Shown here piece after piece: positions 46,527 to 54,283 of a stretch of 64,000 bases of DNA. The stretch lies in assembly GCF_024807845.1 (NCBI RefSeq), contig NZ_JANUEQ010000006.1, positions 124,001 through 188,000 on the forward strand, written 5' to 3'. The stretch comes from Klebsiella sp. BIGb0407. Its GTDB lineage: Bacteria; Pseudomonadota; Gammaproteobacteria; Enterobacterales; Enterobacteriaceae. Below the pieces are notes generated by a model, which was given only the letters and a program-made list of their open reading frames with translations, was not told where the DNA came from and ran no database searches. The translations under genes and the position numbers were made by a program. Each line of letters begins with the position of its first letter. Within the stretch, counting starts at the first letter, position 1.

Positions 46527-46865
46527 TTGCTCGCTGTATTCGATATATCCAGTTTTACAGGTGAGTATCGCAAAAAGCATTGTTTTACCCGTCGGCCCCT
46601 GGGCTGTGAAGGGTATCAAATAGGTATCCTTGTTTTGGTATTCGTTTTTTTCAAACGTTAAGGTGGGTTTTCTGGTGCCGAGTATTTTTACATCTTGCTC
46701 CCATCGTTCCAGGCGTTCCAGATAATCATCGTAAACGGACTTGCTCGCCTGTTCAAAAGTCATCTCAGAGCACTCAGGGCCGTTGCTTACTGCTATATAA
46801 TCGTCAATTATCAGTCCAACGAATATGACGGCGATAACTAACGCTGCTTTTTTTCTAAATGACAT
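46524..46865 (-). CDS. cmi: Colicin M immunity protein (Cmi-like)
   Basis: 113 residues from the ATG at 46865 (an upstream ATG at 46910 would give 128). One N-terminal membrane anchor (KKAALVIAVIFVGLII) leads to a periplasmic domain. It follows the Cmi pattern: GPEC, EQAS..VYDDYLERLERWEQD, LGT.KPTLTFEK, YLIPFTAQGPTGKTM, and a C-terminal C..GYIEY. Its only two cysteines, one in GPEC and one in LTCKTGY, correspond to the Cmi disulfide. Cmi protects the producer by binding colicin M in the periplasm. It is convergent to the toxin gene, the same arrangement as on ColM plasmids, so it is expressed independently of the toxin. Confidence 0.9.
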   Translation of the reverse strand: MSFRKKAALVIAVIFVGLIIDDYIAVSNGPECSEMTFEQASKSVYDDYLERLERWEQDVKILGTRKPTLTFEKNEYQNKDTYLIPFTAQGPTGKTMLFAILTCKTGYIEYSEQ

Positions 46866-46910
46866 TATTTTAATAAACCTTTTTATGTTTTTTATTATCG
46901 ATACCATCAT

Positions 46911-47477
46911 TATGATAAATAACCGTCGTCTTACAATGAACGTTTATTCATTCCAATAAACGTGAAGTGTCCCGGCTGTCATCAATAGTAATGTTCATTT
47001 TCCTGATATATACTGGTTAACTTATCATCATATGGCAAAAATTAAAATAGAGCGATATTAAGTATATTGTGATAATCGGTAATCATTGTTTATATTTTAT
47101 TTAAAAAATAATGTTTATACTTGGAGATAATTTCTGTAGATACTATAAGTAAAGTATTCAATTAACCTGTCTCATTAACTAAAGTGTTTGGATGTTTTTT
47201 ATTTAAGTCATTAATTTAACTGTATCATTAGTTTGGTCACCTGAATAATATCGTCTCACTTAAAGACCGGAAATCATTCTTTTATCACTGAGCCTTGGCA
47301 ATCACTGGCATGGAGCTGGCAAAATATCTGTGATCTCCCATCTGGAAAATAAATAAACTACATAACAAATTGATTTTTAATGGTTATATAAATTAAGGCT
47401 CTGCCATTGCCAGCACATTTTGACAAATTGGTGATATAATTTTTTTGGGTATTCAATAAGAAATAACAGGGATAAAA
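46911..47477. other. AT-rich intergenic DNA, no gene seen
   Basis: About 570 bp, very AT-rich, between the immunity gene and the secreted LprI-like protein. It should contain both promoters, as the genes diverge. No coding frame or repeat stands out. Confidence 0.5.
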
Positions 47478-47849
47478 ATGAAAAAAATACTATTGCTTGG
47501 GGCTCTATGTTTGTTTTCTACAGCGCCAGTGCTGGCGATGAGCTGCGATAATCCGATTAATGCGTACGACAGAACCTATTGCGCCGCCTCAGAGATGATC
47601 CAGCTAGACCAGAATCTCAATCAGCAATATAGCAAGACAATGAAATCATTAACTAAAGAACAGTCCTCTTTGGTTAAGAAAGCACAGATCAAATGGATCC
47701 GTGAGCGCGATAATGATTGCTCATCAGGTGGATCCATCGGTGTGGTTTGTGTGAATGATAAAATGAAAAGCAGAATTGCCACGCTCAGCCAGATAGAAAG
47801 GGAGTGCAAAGCTTCGGGTTGTAGTAATGCTCTGCTGAGTAAAGATTAA
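47478..47849 (+). CDS. Secreted LprI/DUF1311-family protein
   Basis: 123 residues with a Sec signal peptide (about 1-20, ending PVLA). The mature part has six cysteines (23, 35, 81, 91, 110, 115), enough for three disulfides, and the DUF1311 signature: LDQNLNQQYSK followed by KAQIKWIRERDNDC. The family includes the mycobacterial lysozyme inhibitor LprI, but most members are uncharacterised. AGGGA stands 6 bp before the ATG. It is near the bacteriocin immunity gene and overlaps the 3' end of the next, convergent gene by four bases. Confidence 0.8.
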   Translation: MKKILLLGALCLFSTAPVLAMSCDNPINAYDRTYCAASEMIQLDQNLNQQYSKTMKSLTKEQSSLVKKAQIKWIRERDNDCSSGGSIGVVCVNDKMKSRIATLSQIERECKASGCSNALLSKD

Positions 47850-48199
47850 CGAGCTTGCGTATTGGCAGAGGCTGAACAGAAGAGCGGAATATCATCATCG
47901 ACTCTCGGGAATCGAACATAAGATGAGCTTGAAGTGAGCAACTGCATAGCTTTGCCTTGATGCTGATATTCCGTTGGGTCGATATTTTGAAAGCGCTGCC
48001 ATAAATCTGAACGTTCTTTGGCAGTCAGGCTCGCCCTTGATTTATCTCGTTTTACCGGGTGGATATGCTGACGGCTGGAGCAAGAGACCCGGTAATCTTT
48101 GACTTGGTGCTCTTTTATTTGGAGCTCTTGGGAAGAGGGAGAGTGATTAATGCTTGATGGCCTGGGCGGGCATTCTGATATTTTTACGATACTGAACAT
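47846..48199 (-). CDS. Hypothetical protein
   Basis: 117-residue polar protein, rich in serine and with three cysteines, no signal peptide or membrane segment. I do not recognise it. The N-terminal third (PPRPSSINHSPSSQE) looks unstructured; the middle (RASLTAKERSDLWQRFQNID) is probably helical. CAGGAAG lies 6 bp before the ATG, which supports translation. It overlaps the 3' end of the LprI-like gene on the other strand. Confidence 0.5.
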   Translation of the reverse strand: MFSIVKISECPPRPSSINHSPSSQELQIKEHQVKDYRVSCSSRQHIHPVKRDKSRASLTAKERSDLWQRFQNIDPTEYQHQGKAMQLLTSSSSYVRFPRVDDDIPLFCSASANTQAR

Positions 48200-48357
48200 G
48201 GTTGCTTCCTGTGTTTTCCGCGTGTGAATGATTTGAACTATTGATAAGTGTAATGACTCAGTGGCGAAATGAACGTACAGAAAACGCTGAAGGATAGGGG
48301 CGATGAATTAAGTCACTGCTACGCCAGGCGCAGCAGTTTCTCTGTGTTTATTTTTTT

Positions 48358-48648
48358 TCAGGCTGCCACAGATTCACGGATTTCAATATTGCCGATGTGC
48401 ATACCAGCATGGGCCAGCATATTAATCAGCTTATCGATGCTGAATAGCTGAATCTTCCCTTTTGCAAGTTCGGAAATTCGTGGCTGGCTAACCCCGAGAA
48501 GCACCGCTGCTTCATGCGTATTCAGGCCGCGCTTTTCGATCAATTGATTCAAAGCAATCACCAGTTGAGAGCGAACCTTCATATTTTCTGCTTCTTCTGG
48601 AGTCGGGCTGATAGCATCCCATACACTGTCAAATTGCTGAATTTTCAT
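48358..48648 (-). CDS. HigA-type antitoxin (XRE HTH)
   Basis: 96-residue XRE-family antitoxin. The HTH lies in LNTHEAAVLLGVSQPRISEL (about residues 42-61), and the C-terminus continues IDKLINMLAHAGMHIG. I use the ATG at 48648, which has a perfect AGGAG site 7 bp upstream inside the toxin gene; the longer frame (to 48762) only reads through the toxin gene in another phase. It is the partner of the toxin that precedes it and overlaps it by 20 bp. Confidence 0.87.
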   Translation of the reverse strand: MKIQQFDSVWDAISPTPEEAENMKVRSQLVIALNQLIEKRGLNTHEAAVLLGVSQPRISELAKGKIQLFSIDKLINMLAHAGMHIGNIEIRESVAA

Positions 48649-48976
48649 GTTTACGCTCCTGAATGAGTTCTCTGAACCGTTTTTGTGCCAGTTGAACATC
48701 GTTCTTTCTGGTCGCCTGCGATTTTTTTTGAAAACAGTGTAGTACGTACACTGATTCTTCAAATTTGGCTATATAAATAGCGCGATAAATACCGTCAGAA
48801 TCTTTTACACGTATCTCACGTACGCCTAATCCAATATCGCTAAAAGGCTTCCAGTCGTTAGGATCCAGCCCTTGCTGTACTCTATCCAGTTGATGTCCAA
48901 GTTCTTTTTGCATTTCACTGGGGAACTTCCTTAAATCATCCAGGCTGGTATCTATGAAACTGAGAGGTTTACGCAT
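48629..48976 (-). CDS. RelE/HigB-like toxin (phage Gp49-like family)
   Basis: 115-residue toxin of the Gp49/HigB-like group: VREIRVKDSDGIYRAIYIAK, then VLHCFQKKSQATRKNDVQLA and a helical tail RFRELIQERK. These are RelE-fold mRNA interferases. The toxin is first in the operon and the antitoxin second, as in higBA. A short inverted repeat TACGTAATTTCGTA lies about 20 bp upstream and may be the operator. It is unrelated in sequence to the other toxin at 14306. Confidence 0.87.
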   Translation of the reverse strand: MRKPLSFIDTSLDDLRKFPSEMQKELGHQLDRVQQGLDPNDWKPFSDIGLGVREIRVKDSDGIYRAIYIAKFEESVYVLHCFQKKSQATRKNDVQLAQKRFRELIQERKHENSAI

Positions 48977-49078
48977 CCGTTGCTTTACCTGTCATTTACG
49001 TAATTTCGTATATTCTACCCTTGATCCTGAAAAATACCAGAGTTTTTATGCGTATTAAGACCTGGCCTTTCGCTCAGT

Positions 49079-49181
49079 TAATTCAAAGCAATCACCCGTT
49101 GAGAGCGAACCTTCATATTTTCTGCTCCTTCTGGAGTTAGGCTGATAGCATCCCTATGTTTTCAACTTGTTGAATTATCAT
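49079..49181 (-). pseudogene. Remnant of a duplicated HigA-type antitoxin gene
   Basis: This stretch repeats the 5' part of the antitoxin gene at 48546-48648. Over about 73 bp, from ATTCAAAGCAATCACC to TGATAGCATCC, only four or five bases differ. The match continues more weakly to the start codon, which survives as ATG at 49181. The HTH and everything beyond is missing, so no antitoxin can be made. It lies 100 bp upstream of the intact operon. Confidence 0.8.
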
Positions 49182-49263
49182 ATTATTATCTTATATGTAC
49201 GTTATTACATATATATTGCCGGGATAATAAAACATTCATATAATCAATCTGATAGCTTTGCTA

Positions 49264-49279
49264 TGTGATCTGTATCACA
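49264..49279. promoter_or_regulatory. CRP-binding site
   Basis: TGTGATCTGTATCACA fits the TGTGA-N6-TCACA consensus exactly in both arms. A -10-like TATGCT at 49300-49305 would put the transcription start near 49312-49313, with the CRP site centred about 41 bp upstream, the class II activator position. It should drive the YdgH-like gene at 49379. Confidence 0.8.
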
Positions 49280-49378
49280 TAAAAAGCACTTATTGTTAAT
49301 ATGCTAATAGTAACTATCGTTATCATTATTCCATCGAAAGCGAACAAGCTTTCCACCTGTAAATGAAGGAATAAGACC

Positions 49379-49588
49379 ATGAAAAATATTAAAACTCTCG
49401 TTGCTGTTGCCGCTCTGTCTATGATGTCTATGGGTGCATTTGCTCAAAGTATCAGCGTGACTTCATCCACAATCGACAGCGCAGAAGCGAAAATCGCTGC
49501 CAAAGCCGCTGAGCAAGGCGCTAACTACTCTATCACCAGCGCTATCGTCAATAACCGCGTGCATATGACCGCGAACCTGACCAAATAA
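49379..49588 (+). CDS. YdgH/BhsA/McbA-family periplasmic protein, copy 1
   Basis: 69-residue DUF1471 protein. A Sec signal peptide (cleavage after GAFA, about residue 22) precedes a small domain with AEAKIAAKAAEQGANYSITS and a C-terminal VHMTANL. Members (BhsA, McbA, YhcN) are small periplasmic or outer-membrane-associated proteins tied to stress resistance and biofilm. AAGGAATA precedes the start. A CRP site is upstream and a good terminator follows, so it is a one-gene unit. About three quarters of its residues are shared with the next gene. Confidence 0.88.
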   Translation: MKNIKTLVAVAALSMMSMGAFAQSISVTSSTIDSAEAKIAAKAAEQGANYSITSAIVNNRVHMTANLTK

Positions 49589-49627
49589 GCACTGCCGCAG
49601 CGAAAACAGCTGCGATGCCGGTAGATT

Positions 49628-49655
49628 AAAAGCCTCACGATGATGAGGCTTTTTC
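49628..49655 (+). terminator. Terminator after YdgH-like copy 1
   Basis: 10-bp stem AAAAGCCTCA / TGAGGCTTTT with a 6-base loop and a T run. Confidence 0.9.
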
Positions 49656-49826
49656 AGTTTATGAAGCTTCTCTTTTTCTGCTATACAGCGGCAATACCAA
49701 TCAATCTATTTTTCTGAATAAGATAAGCAAATAGTTCTAATTTTATTCACTAAGCCAGCCCGGTATTATTTATCACATCAGGCCGATGAAGCCGCTTAAT
49801 GAATAATGAAACTCAAGGATATGACC

Positions 49827-50036
49827 ATGAAAACCATCAAAAATTTTGTTGCAGTAGCCGCTCTTTCTCTTATGTCTATGGGTGCTTTCGCACAGAATAT
49901 CAGTACTACCGCTCCTACCTTGGATGAAGCAGAAGCGAAAATTGCAGCCAAAGCGGCTGAGCAAGGTGCTAACTACTCCATTACCAGCGCTATCGTCAAT
50001 GACCGCGTGCATATGACCGCGAACTTGAATAAATAA
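49827..50036 (+). CDS. YdgH/BhsA/McbA-family periplasmic protein, copy 2
   Basis: 69-residue paralogue of the preceding gene, with the same signal peptide, the same AEAKIAAKAAEQGANYSITS core and the same end. I use the ATG at 49827 behind AAGGATAT; an ATG at 49806 would add seven residues and spoil the alignment with copy 1. The pair arose by tandem duplication; the copies differ most just after the signal peptide. I see no CRP site before this copy, so its control may have diverged. Confidence 0.88.
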   Translation: MKTIKNFVAVAALSLMSMGAFAQNISTTAPTLDEAEAKIAAKAAEQGANYSITSAIVNDRVHMTANLNK

Positions 50037-50101
50037 GTCAGGTGATGCTGAAAAGGCCGTCAGCGATGACGGATATTTTTCGACTGACCGACCAGAATAT
50101 C

Positions 50102-50127
50102 AAAAGCCTCTTAGTGAGGTTTTTTTG
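50102..50127 (+). terminator. Terminator after YdgH-like copy 2
   Basis: Stem AAAAGCCTC / GAGGTTTTTT with a 5-base loop and a T run. Confidence 0.82.
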
Positions 50128-50289
50128 TTTATGGAATACCGGTATGACCATCACACCGAGTTACCCGAACCACTTTAGCAACAGTTAATACATTCATTTT
50201 TTCTTAAGATTGTGTTACGGAACAGGATTTGTACTGCCATAGCGGGTACTATTGATGTAATAACAAAATGTAACTACAATGGATGTGTG

Positions 50290-50568
50290 ATGGAACTTGA
50301 ATGGGATATCAAGAAATCTGTGCTTAACTTGGAAAAGCACGGTGTTACATTCGAGGATGCTGCACTTATTTTTCATGATAATCAAAGGCTTGAGGTTTAT
50401 GGTAATCGAAGCGATTATGGTGAAGACAGATGGGTAACCATTGGCTATGTGGATCCTGCTTTATTGTTTGTGGTTTATACCATCCGATATGAAAATACGA
50501 TCAGACTGATTTCAGCGAGGAGAGCAAATGAACAAGAAAGACAAAAATACCGTCAAGCTAATTCTTGA
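50290..50568 (+). CDS. brnT: BrnT-type toxin
   Basis: 92-residue DUF497 toxin with a RelE-like fold. Conserved parts: WDIKKSVLNLEKHGVTFEDA at the start, then EDRWVTIGYVD, and RLISARRANEQERQKY near the end. BrnT cleaves RNA and stops growth. I use the ATG at 50290; a longer frame from 50212 adds 26 residues outside the family. It overlaps the antitoxin gene by 41 bp. Confidence 0.88.
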   Translation: MELEWDIKKSVLNLEKHGVTFEDAALIFHDNQRLEVYGNRSDYGEDRWVTIGYVDPALLFVVYTIRYENTIRLISARRANEQERQKYRQANS

Positions 50569-50842
50569 TCTGAAAAAGTCACCCGTGATGAGTAAAAGTC
50601 AGAAACAACGGCTGGTTGCGCTGGCGGCTCAACCTGATGACACTATAGATTACAGTGATGCGCCGGCAATGCCTGATGCGATATGGGAAAAGGCAGTAAA
50701 ACTGCCAGAACCAAAGCGGCAGGTTACACTGCGGATTGATGCTGACGTTCTGGAGTTCTTCAAACATACCAGCAGCCATTACCAGACCAGTATCAATGCT
50801 GTTCTACGCTCTTATTTTGAAGCACATAAATTGCCAGGATAA
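50528..50842 (+). CDS. brnA: BrnA-type antitoxin
   Basis: 104-residue antitoxin. The N-terminal part binds the toxin, and the C-terminal ribbon-helix-helix (KRQVTLRIDADVLEFFKHTS, then YQTSINAVLRSYFEAH) binds DNA and represses the operon. AGGAGAGCAA precedes its ATG. It is convergent with thiQ and its stop is only 17 bp from the thiQ stop, so this is the right edge of the accessory island. Confidence 0.88.
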   Translation: MNKKDKNTVKLILDLKKSPVMSKSQKQRLVALAAQPDDTIDYSDAPAMPDAIWEKAVKLPEPKRQVTLRIDADVLEFFKHTSSHYQTSINAVLRSYFEAHKLPG

Positions 50843-50859
50843 AAATCAGTGCCACTCTG

Positions 50860-51561
50860 CTAGTCGATAGCTATCCCCAGCAGGGTTGCCGCTTCCACTT
50901 CACCGCGTAATAACACCTCGGTCTGGCCATCCCAGGCAATCTGCCCGTCAGCGATGACCAGGCTACGTTCGGCAATGCGGGCGGCATCTTCGGTGCTGTG
51001 CGAGACCATTAGCAGCGTTAACAGTTGCTCCTGGCATAAAGCATCCAGCAACAGCAGCATCTCCTGACGCAGGGCGGGGTCGAGGGCTGAGAAGGGTTCA
51101 TCCAGCAGCAGAATAGGTTGCTGGCGCACTAAACAACGCGCCAGGGCAACGCGCTGGCGCTGGCCACCGGAAAGCTGAGCTGGCAGCCTGTCCAGCATGG
51201 TCTGGATCCCCATTTTTTCCGCAATCAGTAGCAGTCGGTCCTGCTGCTCTGCATTCAGTTTCATTCCCGGATGAATACCCAGAGCAATATTCTGTTTTAC
51301 CGTCAGATGGCTGAACAGGTTATTTTCCTGAAATAGCATCGAGACCGGCCGTACTGAGGGCGGGGTAAAGGTATGTTCTTGGCCATTGAGGGAGATGGTT
51401 CCCTCTGCAGGGGTCAGAAACCCGGCGACCAGATTTAATAGGGTACTTTTCCCGGCACCGCTTGGCCCAAGAATAGCAATTCGTTCCCCACGTGTGACTT
51501 CAAGAGAGAAACGCATCGGCAATTGGTGATACAGCCAGGTGACATTAGTCAGAGTTATCAT
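50860..51561 (-). CDS. thiQ: Thiamine ABC transporter ATP-binding protein
   Basis: 233-residue ABC ATPase. Walker A is GPSGAGKST, the signature is [15 protein letters not shown], and Walker B is [12 protein letters not shown]. It powers import of thiamine and thiamine pyrophosphate through ThiP with ThiB. The start (51561, [12 protein letters not shown]) lies inside the end of thiP; a start seven codons earlier is possible but does not fit the family. It is the last gene of thiBPQ. Confidence 0.96.
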   Translation of the reverse strand: MITLTNVTWLYHQLPMRFSLEVTRGERIAILGPSGAGKSTLLNLVAGFLTPAEGTISLNGQEHTFTPPSVRPVSMLFQENNLFSHLTVKQNIALGIHPGMKLNAEQQDRLLLIAEKMGIQTMLDRLPAQLSGGQRQRVALARCLVRQQPILLLDEPFSALDPALRQEMLLLLDALCQEQLLTLLMVSHSTEDAARIAERSLVIADGQIAWDGQTEVLLRGEVEAATLLGIAID

Positions 51562-53155
51562 GGCGTCCGGGGATCTTCTCAATCAACGTGAACAGTAAAA
51601 AACACAGTAACAGTAAAATCAGCGCGGTAGCAGCACCGTCATTGCTACGGTAGGATCCGATTTGCTGATACAGCAAAAAGGGCAGAGTACGAAAATCTTC
51701 ATTACCAAAGAGCGCCACCGCGCCGAAATCACCAATCGAAAGTACACAGGCAAACGCCAGCGCCTGGGCAATCGGGATTTTTAGCGCCCGCAGCTCAATA
51801 AATCTCAGGCGGTTAACTCCCCGGATATTCAGCGACTGACAGAGCCTGCCATAGCGGTCGGCAATATCACGCATCGGGTTATCCAGCACCTTGATCGCAT
51901 AGGGAATTGCCATCAGCGCGTTAGTGAATATCACCACGGCATCGGCAGATTCCGGTAAGCCAATGGTACTGTTTAACAGCAAAAAGAAGCCGGTGGCGAG
52001 GACAATTCCCGGCATCGCGAGAATCAACATACCGCTGATTTCCAGCGCTTGTCCGGCAAAAAAGTGCTGGCGCAGGCGAAGCTCGCGTGAACTCCAGAGA
52101 AGCATGAGCGTCAGACAGACGCTGATTATCCCGGCGGCGATTGCGATACGCAGTGATGTCGCCAGGGCTTGCCAGAGGGCAGGCTGGTAGAGCACGGAAC
52201 TCAGCGCGCTGTTAGCCCCATCAATAATCACTGCCAGCAGGGGGGGAAGCAGTAATAACAGCGCCAGGGTTATCAGCACCGTATCACTGAATTTCGCAAA
52301 CCCGGTATCCTGTGGATCCCGCCATCCGCTTCCCTGACTGGCTCCGACCGAAATCGCTTTACTGAAACGCTGACTGAGCAACACCAGTCCCAGGCAGCAG
52401 ACCATTTGCACCAGGGCCAGTAATGCTGCCTGACCGGGCTGATAGTCATAACTCAGGGCCTGATAGATAGCCAGTTCAATGGTGGTCGCCTGTGGCCCGC
52501 CGCCCAGAGATAATACGGTGGCGAAGCTGGCAAAACAGAGCATAAAAATCAGCGCTCCGACCGGTAATATCTGGCGACGTAACCAGGGCCATTCGATAAA
52601 GCGGAAGAAATTCCAGCCCTGAATATTAAGCTGGGCGGCAAGCTGGCGCTGCTCTGAGGGAATATTCTCCAGCACCTGGAGCAGAAGTCGGGTTGCCATC
52701 GGCAGGTTAAAGAAGACGTGGGCCAGCAGAATACCCTGCAAGCCATAAGGCGAAAATACCCACTCAATACCGAGCCAGTTCCAGAGATTTGCCAGCCAGC
52801 CTTCGCGACCATAGACGGTTAAAATACCAAATACGGCGACCAGGACCGGCAACACCAGCGTCATAGCGCACAGACGAAGCAAGGCCATACGCCCGGGAAA
52901 CCGCCGTCGATAGAGTGCTCTTGCCAGGAATATCGCCGGAATCACAGACAGTACTGCGGAAAGAAAGGCCTGCCAGAACGAGAAGCGCAAGACATGCAAT
53001 AAGTAGCTATCTTGCACCATCGCCAGCACATCGGTATGCGGAGCGTTAAACCACAGTGCCAGAAAGGCTGCCATGGCCACGGCTACCACCAGAGTGGCAG
53101 CCAGTAGTCCGGGGAAAATCCAGCCAGGTATTAGCGGCTGACGGCGCGTTGCCAT
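51545..53155 (-). CDS. thiP: Thiamine ABC transporter permease
   Basis: 536-residue inner-membrane protein, the E. coli length, with about 12 hydrophobic segments and two internally repeated permease halves, each with its own EAA-type loop. It overlaps thiB by 25 bp upstream and thiQ by 17 bp downstream, so the three are translated as a unit under the TPP riboswitch. Confidence 0.97.
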   Translation of the reverse strand: MATRRQPLIPGWIFPGLLAATLVVAVAMAAFLALWFNAPHTDVLAMVQDSYLLHVLRFSFWQAFLSAVLSVIPAIFLARALYRRRFPGRMALLRLCAMTLVLPVLVAVFGILTVYGREGWLANLWNWLGIEWVFSPYGLQGILLAHVFFNLPMATRLLLQVLENIPSEQRQLAAQLNIQGWNFFRFIEWPWLRRQILPVGALIFMLCFASFATVLSLGGGPQATTIELAIYQALSYDYQPGQAALLALVQMVCCLGLVLLSQRFSKAISVGASQGSGWRDPQDTGFAKFSDTVLITLALLLLLPPLLAVIIDGANSALSSVLYQPALWQALATSLRIAIAAGIISVCLTLMLLWSSRELRLRQHFFAGQALEISGMLILAMPGIVLATGFFLLLNSTIGLPESADAVVIFTNALMAIPYAIKVLDNPMRDIADRYGRLCQSLNIRGVNRLRFIELRALKIPIAQALAFACVLSIGDFGAVALFGNEDFRTLPFLLYQQIGSYRSNDGAATALILLLLCFLLFTLIEKIPGRHDNSD

Positions 53156-54114
53156 TGACTAATCCAGTTCGCACGCTCAGCGGCAACTTGTTGTGGGCTA
53201 AATTCCAGCGTTGACTCAGGCTTAACTAATTGTTCAAAGCCCGCGGGCAAGGGCACATTGGTCACCGGATACATCCAGTTGCCGGTCGCGATTTTATCCT
53301 GGAAGTCAGGCGAAATCATAAAGCGTAGAAATTGCTGTGCCAGTTCAGGCTGCTTGCTGCTGGCGAGCTGACCGGCGACTTCGACTTGCAGATAATGCCC
53401 GTCACTGAAGTTTGCGGCAGCATAGTTATCTTTCTTGTCTTCAATAATGTGGTAAGCCGGGGAGGTGGTGTAGCTCATCACCAGGTCAGCTTCCCCTTTC
53501 AGGAACAGGCCATAAGCTTCACTCCAGCCCTTAGTGACGGTCACAGTTTTTTTCGCAAGATTCTGCCAGGCTTGCGGGGCATTATCGCCATACACTTTTT
53601 GCATCCACAGTAACAGGCCTAGCCCCGGGGTACTGGTACGCGGATCCTGATAGATGACTTTCCACTTCTCATCACTTTCCACCAATTCTTTCAGGCTTTT
53701 TGGCGGATTCTTCAGCTTATTTTTGTCATAGACGAAGGCGAAGTAGCCGTAATCATAAGGAATAAACGTCTGGTTATCCCAGCCACCTGGAATAGTCAGC
53801 CCGCTGGTATCGATAGTGGACGGAGCAAACAATTTAGTTTGTGCAGCCGCATCCACCAGATTGTTGTCCAGGCCAAGAATGACATCGGCTTTACTGTTTT
53901 TTCCTTCCATCCGCAGACGGTTAAGCAGTGAAACCGCATCTTCCAGCGCGACAAAATTGAGTTCACAGTCGCACTGTGCTTCAAAGGCTTTTTTTACCGC
54001 AGGACCCGGACCCCAGTCGGCCGCAAAGGAGTCATAGGTATAAACGGTTAATGTGGGTTTAGCGAAAGCAGGAACAGCAACGAGTACCAGCAGTGGGAGT
54101 AACTTTTTGAACAC
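53131..54114 (-). CDS. thiB: Thiamine/TPP-binding periplasmic protein
   Basis: 327-residue solute-binding protein (TbpA), equal to E. coli. The signal peptide runs to about residue 18 (PAFA|KPTLTVYTYDSF). I choose a GTG start at 54114, 8 bp after GAGGTG, because it gives the family length; the frame opens four codons earlier with a TTG. It catches thiamine, its monophosphate and its pyrophosphate for ThiPQ. The TPP riboswitch lies just upstream. Confidence 0.95.
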   Translation of the reverse strand: MFKKLLPLLVLVAVPAFAKPTLTVYTYDSFAADWGPGPAVKKAFEAQCDCELNFVALEDAVSLLNRLRMEGKNSKADVILGLDNNLVDAAAQTKLFAPSTIDTSGLTIPGGWDNQTFIPYDYGYFAFVYDKNKLKNPPKSLKELVESDEKWKVIYQDPRTSTPGLGLLLWMQKVYGDNAPQAWQNLAKKTVTVTKGWSEAYGLFLKGEADLVMSYTTSPAYHIIEDKKDNYAAANFSDGHYLQVEVAGQLASSKQPELAQQFLRFMISPDFQDKIATGNWMYPVTNVPLPAGFEQLVKPESTLEFSPQQVAAERANWISQWQRAVSR

Positions 54115-54157
54115 TTTGCACCTCAATATAAATGAGGCAAAGGAATTGAGTGAACAG

Positions 54158-54248
54158 TCTCAAATCCCTTCGCCGGCGTTATCCGGATCAGGTTCGACGG
54201 GTATTTTCTCAGCGCGGACAATTTGTCCTGGCACCCCGTTGAGCTGGC
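54158..54248 (-). promoter_or_regulatory. TPP riboswitch (THI element)
   Basis: On the minus strand the conserved pieces appear in order: GGGGTGCC, then CTGAGAAAATACCCG, then GAACCTGATCCGGATAA, then GCCGGCGAAGGGA. This is the complete thiamine pyrophosphate aptamer, about 45 bp before thiB. TPP binding should shut down thiBPQ expression. Confidence 0.95.
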
Positions 54249-54283
54249 AGCATTCTACTTATTTCTATTGTATTACGGAAGTG

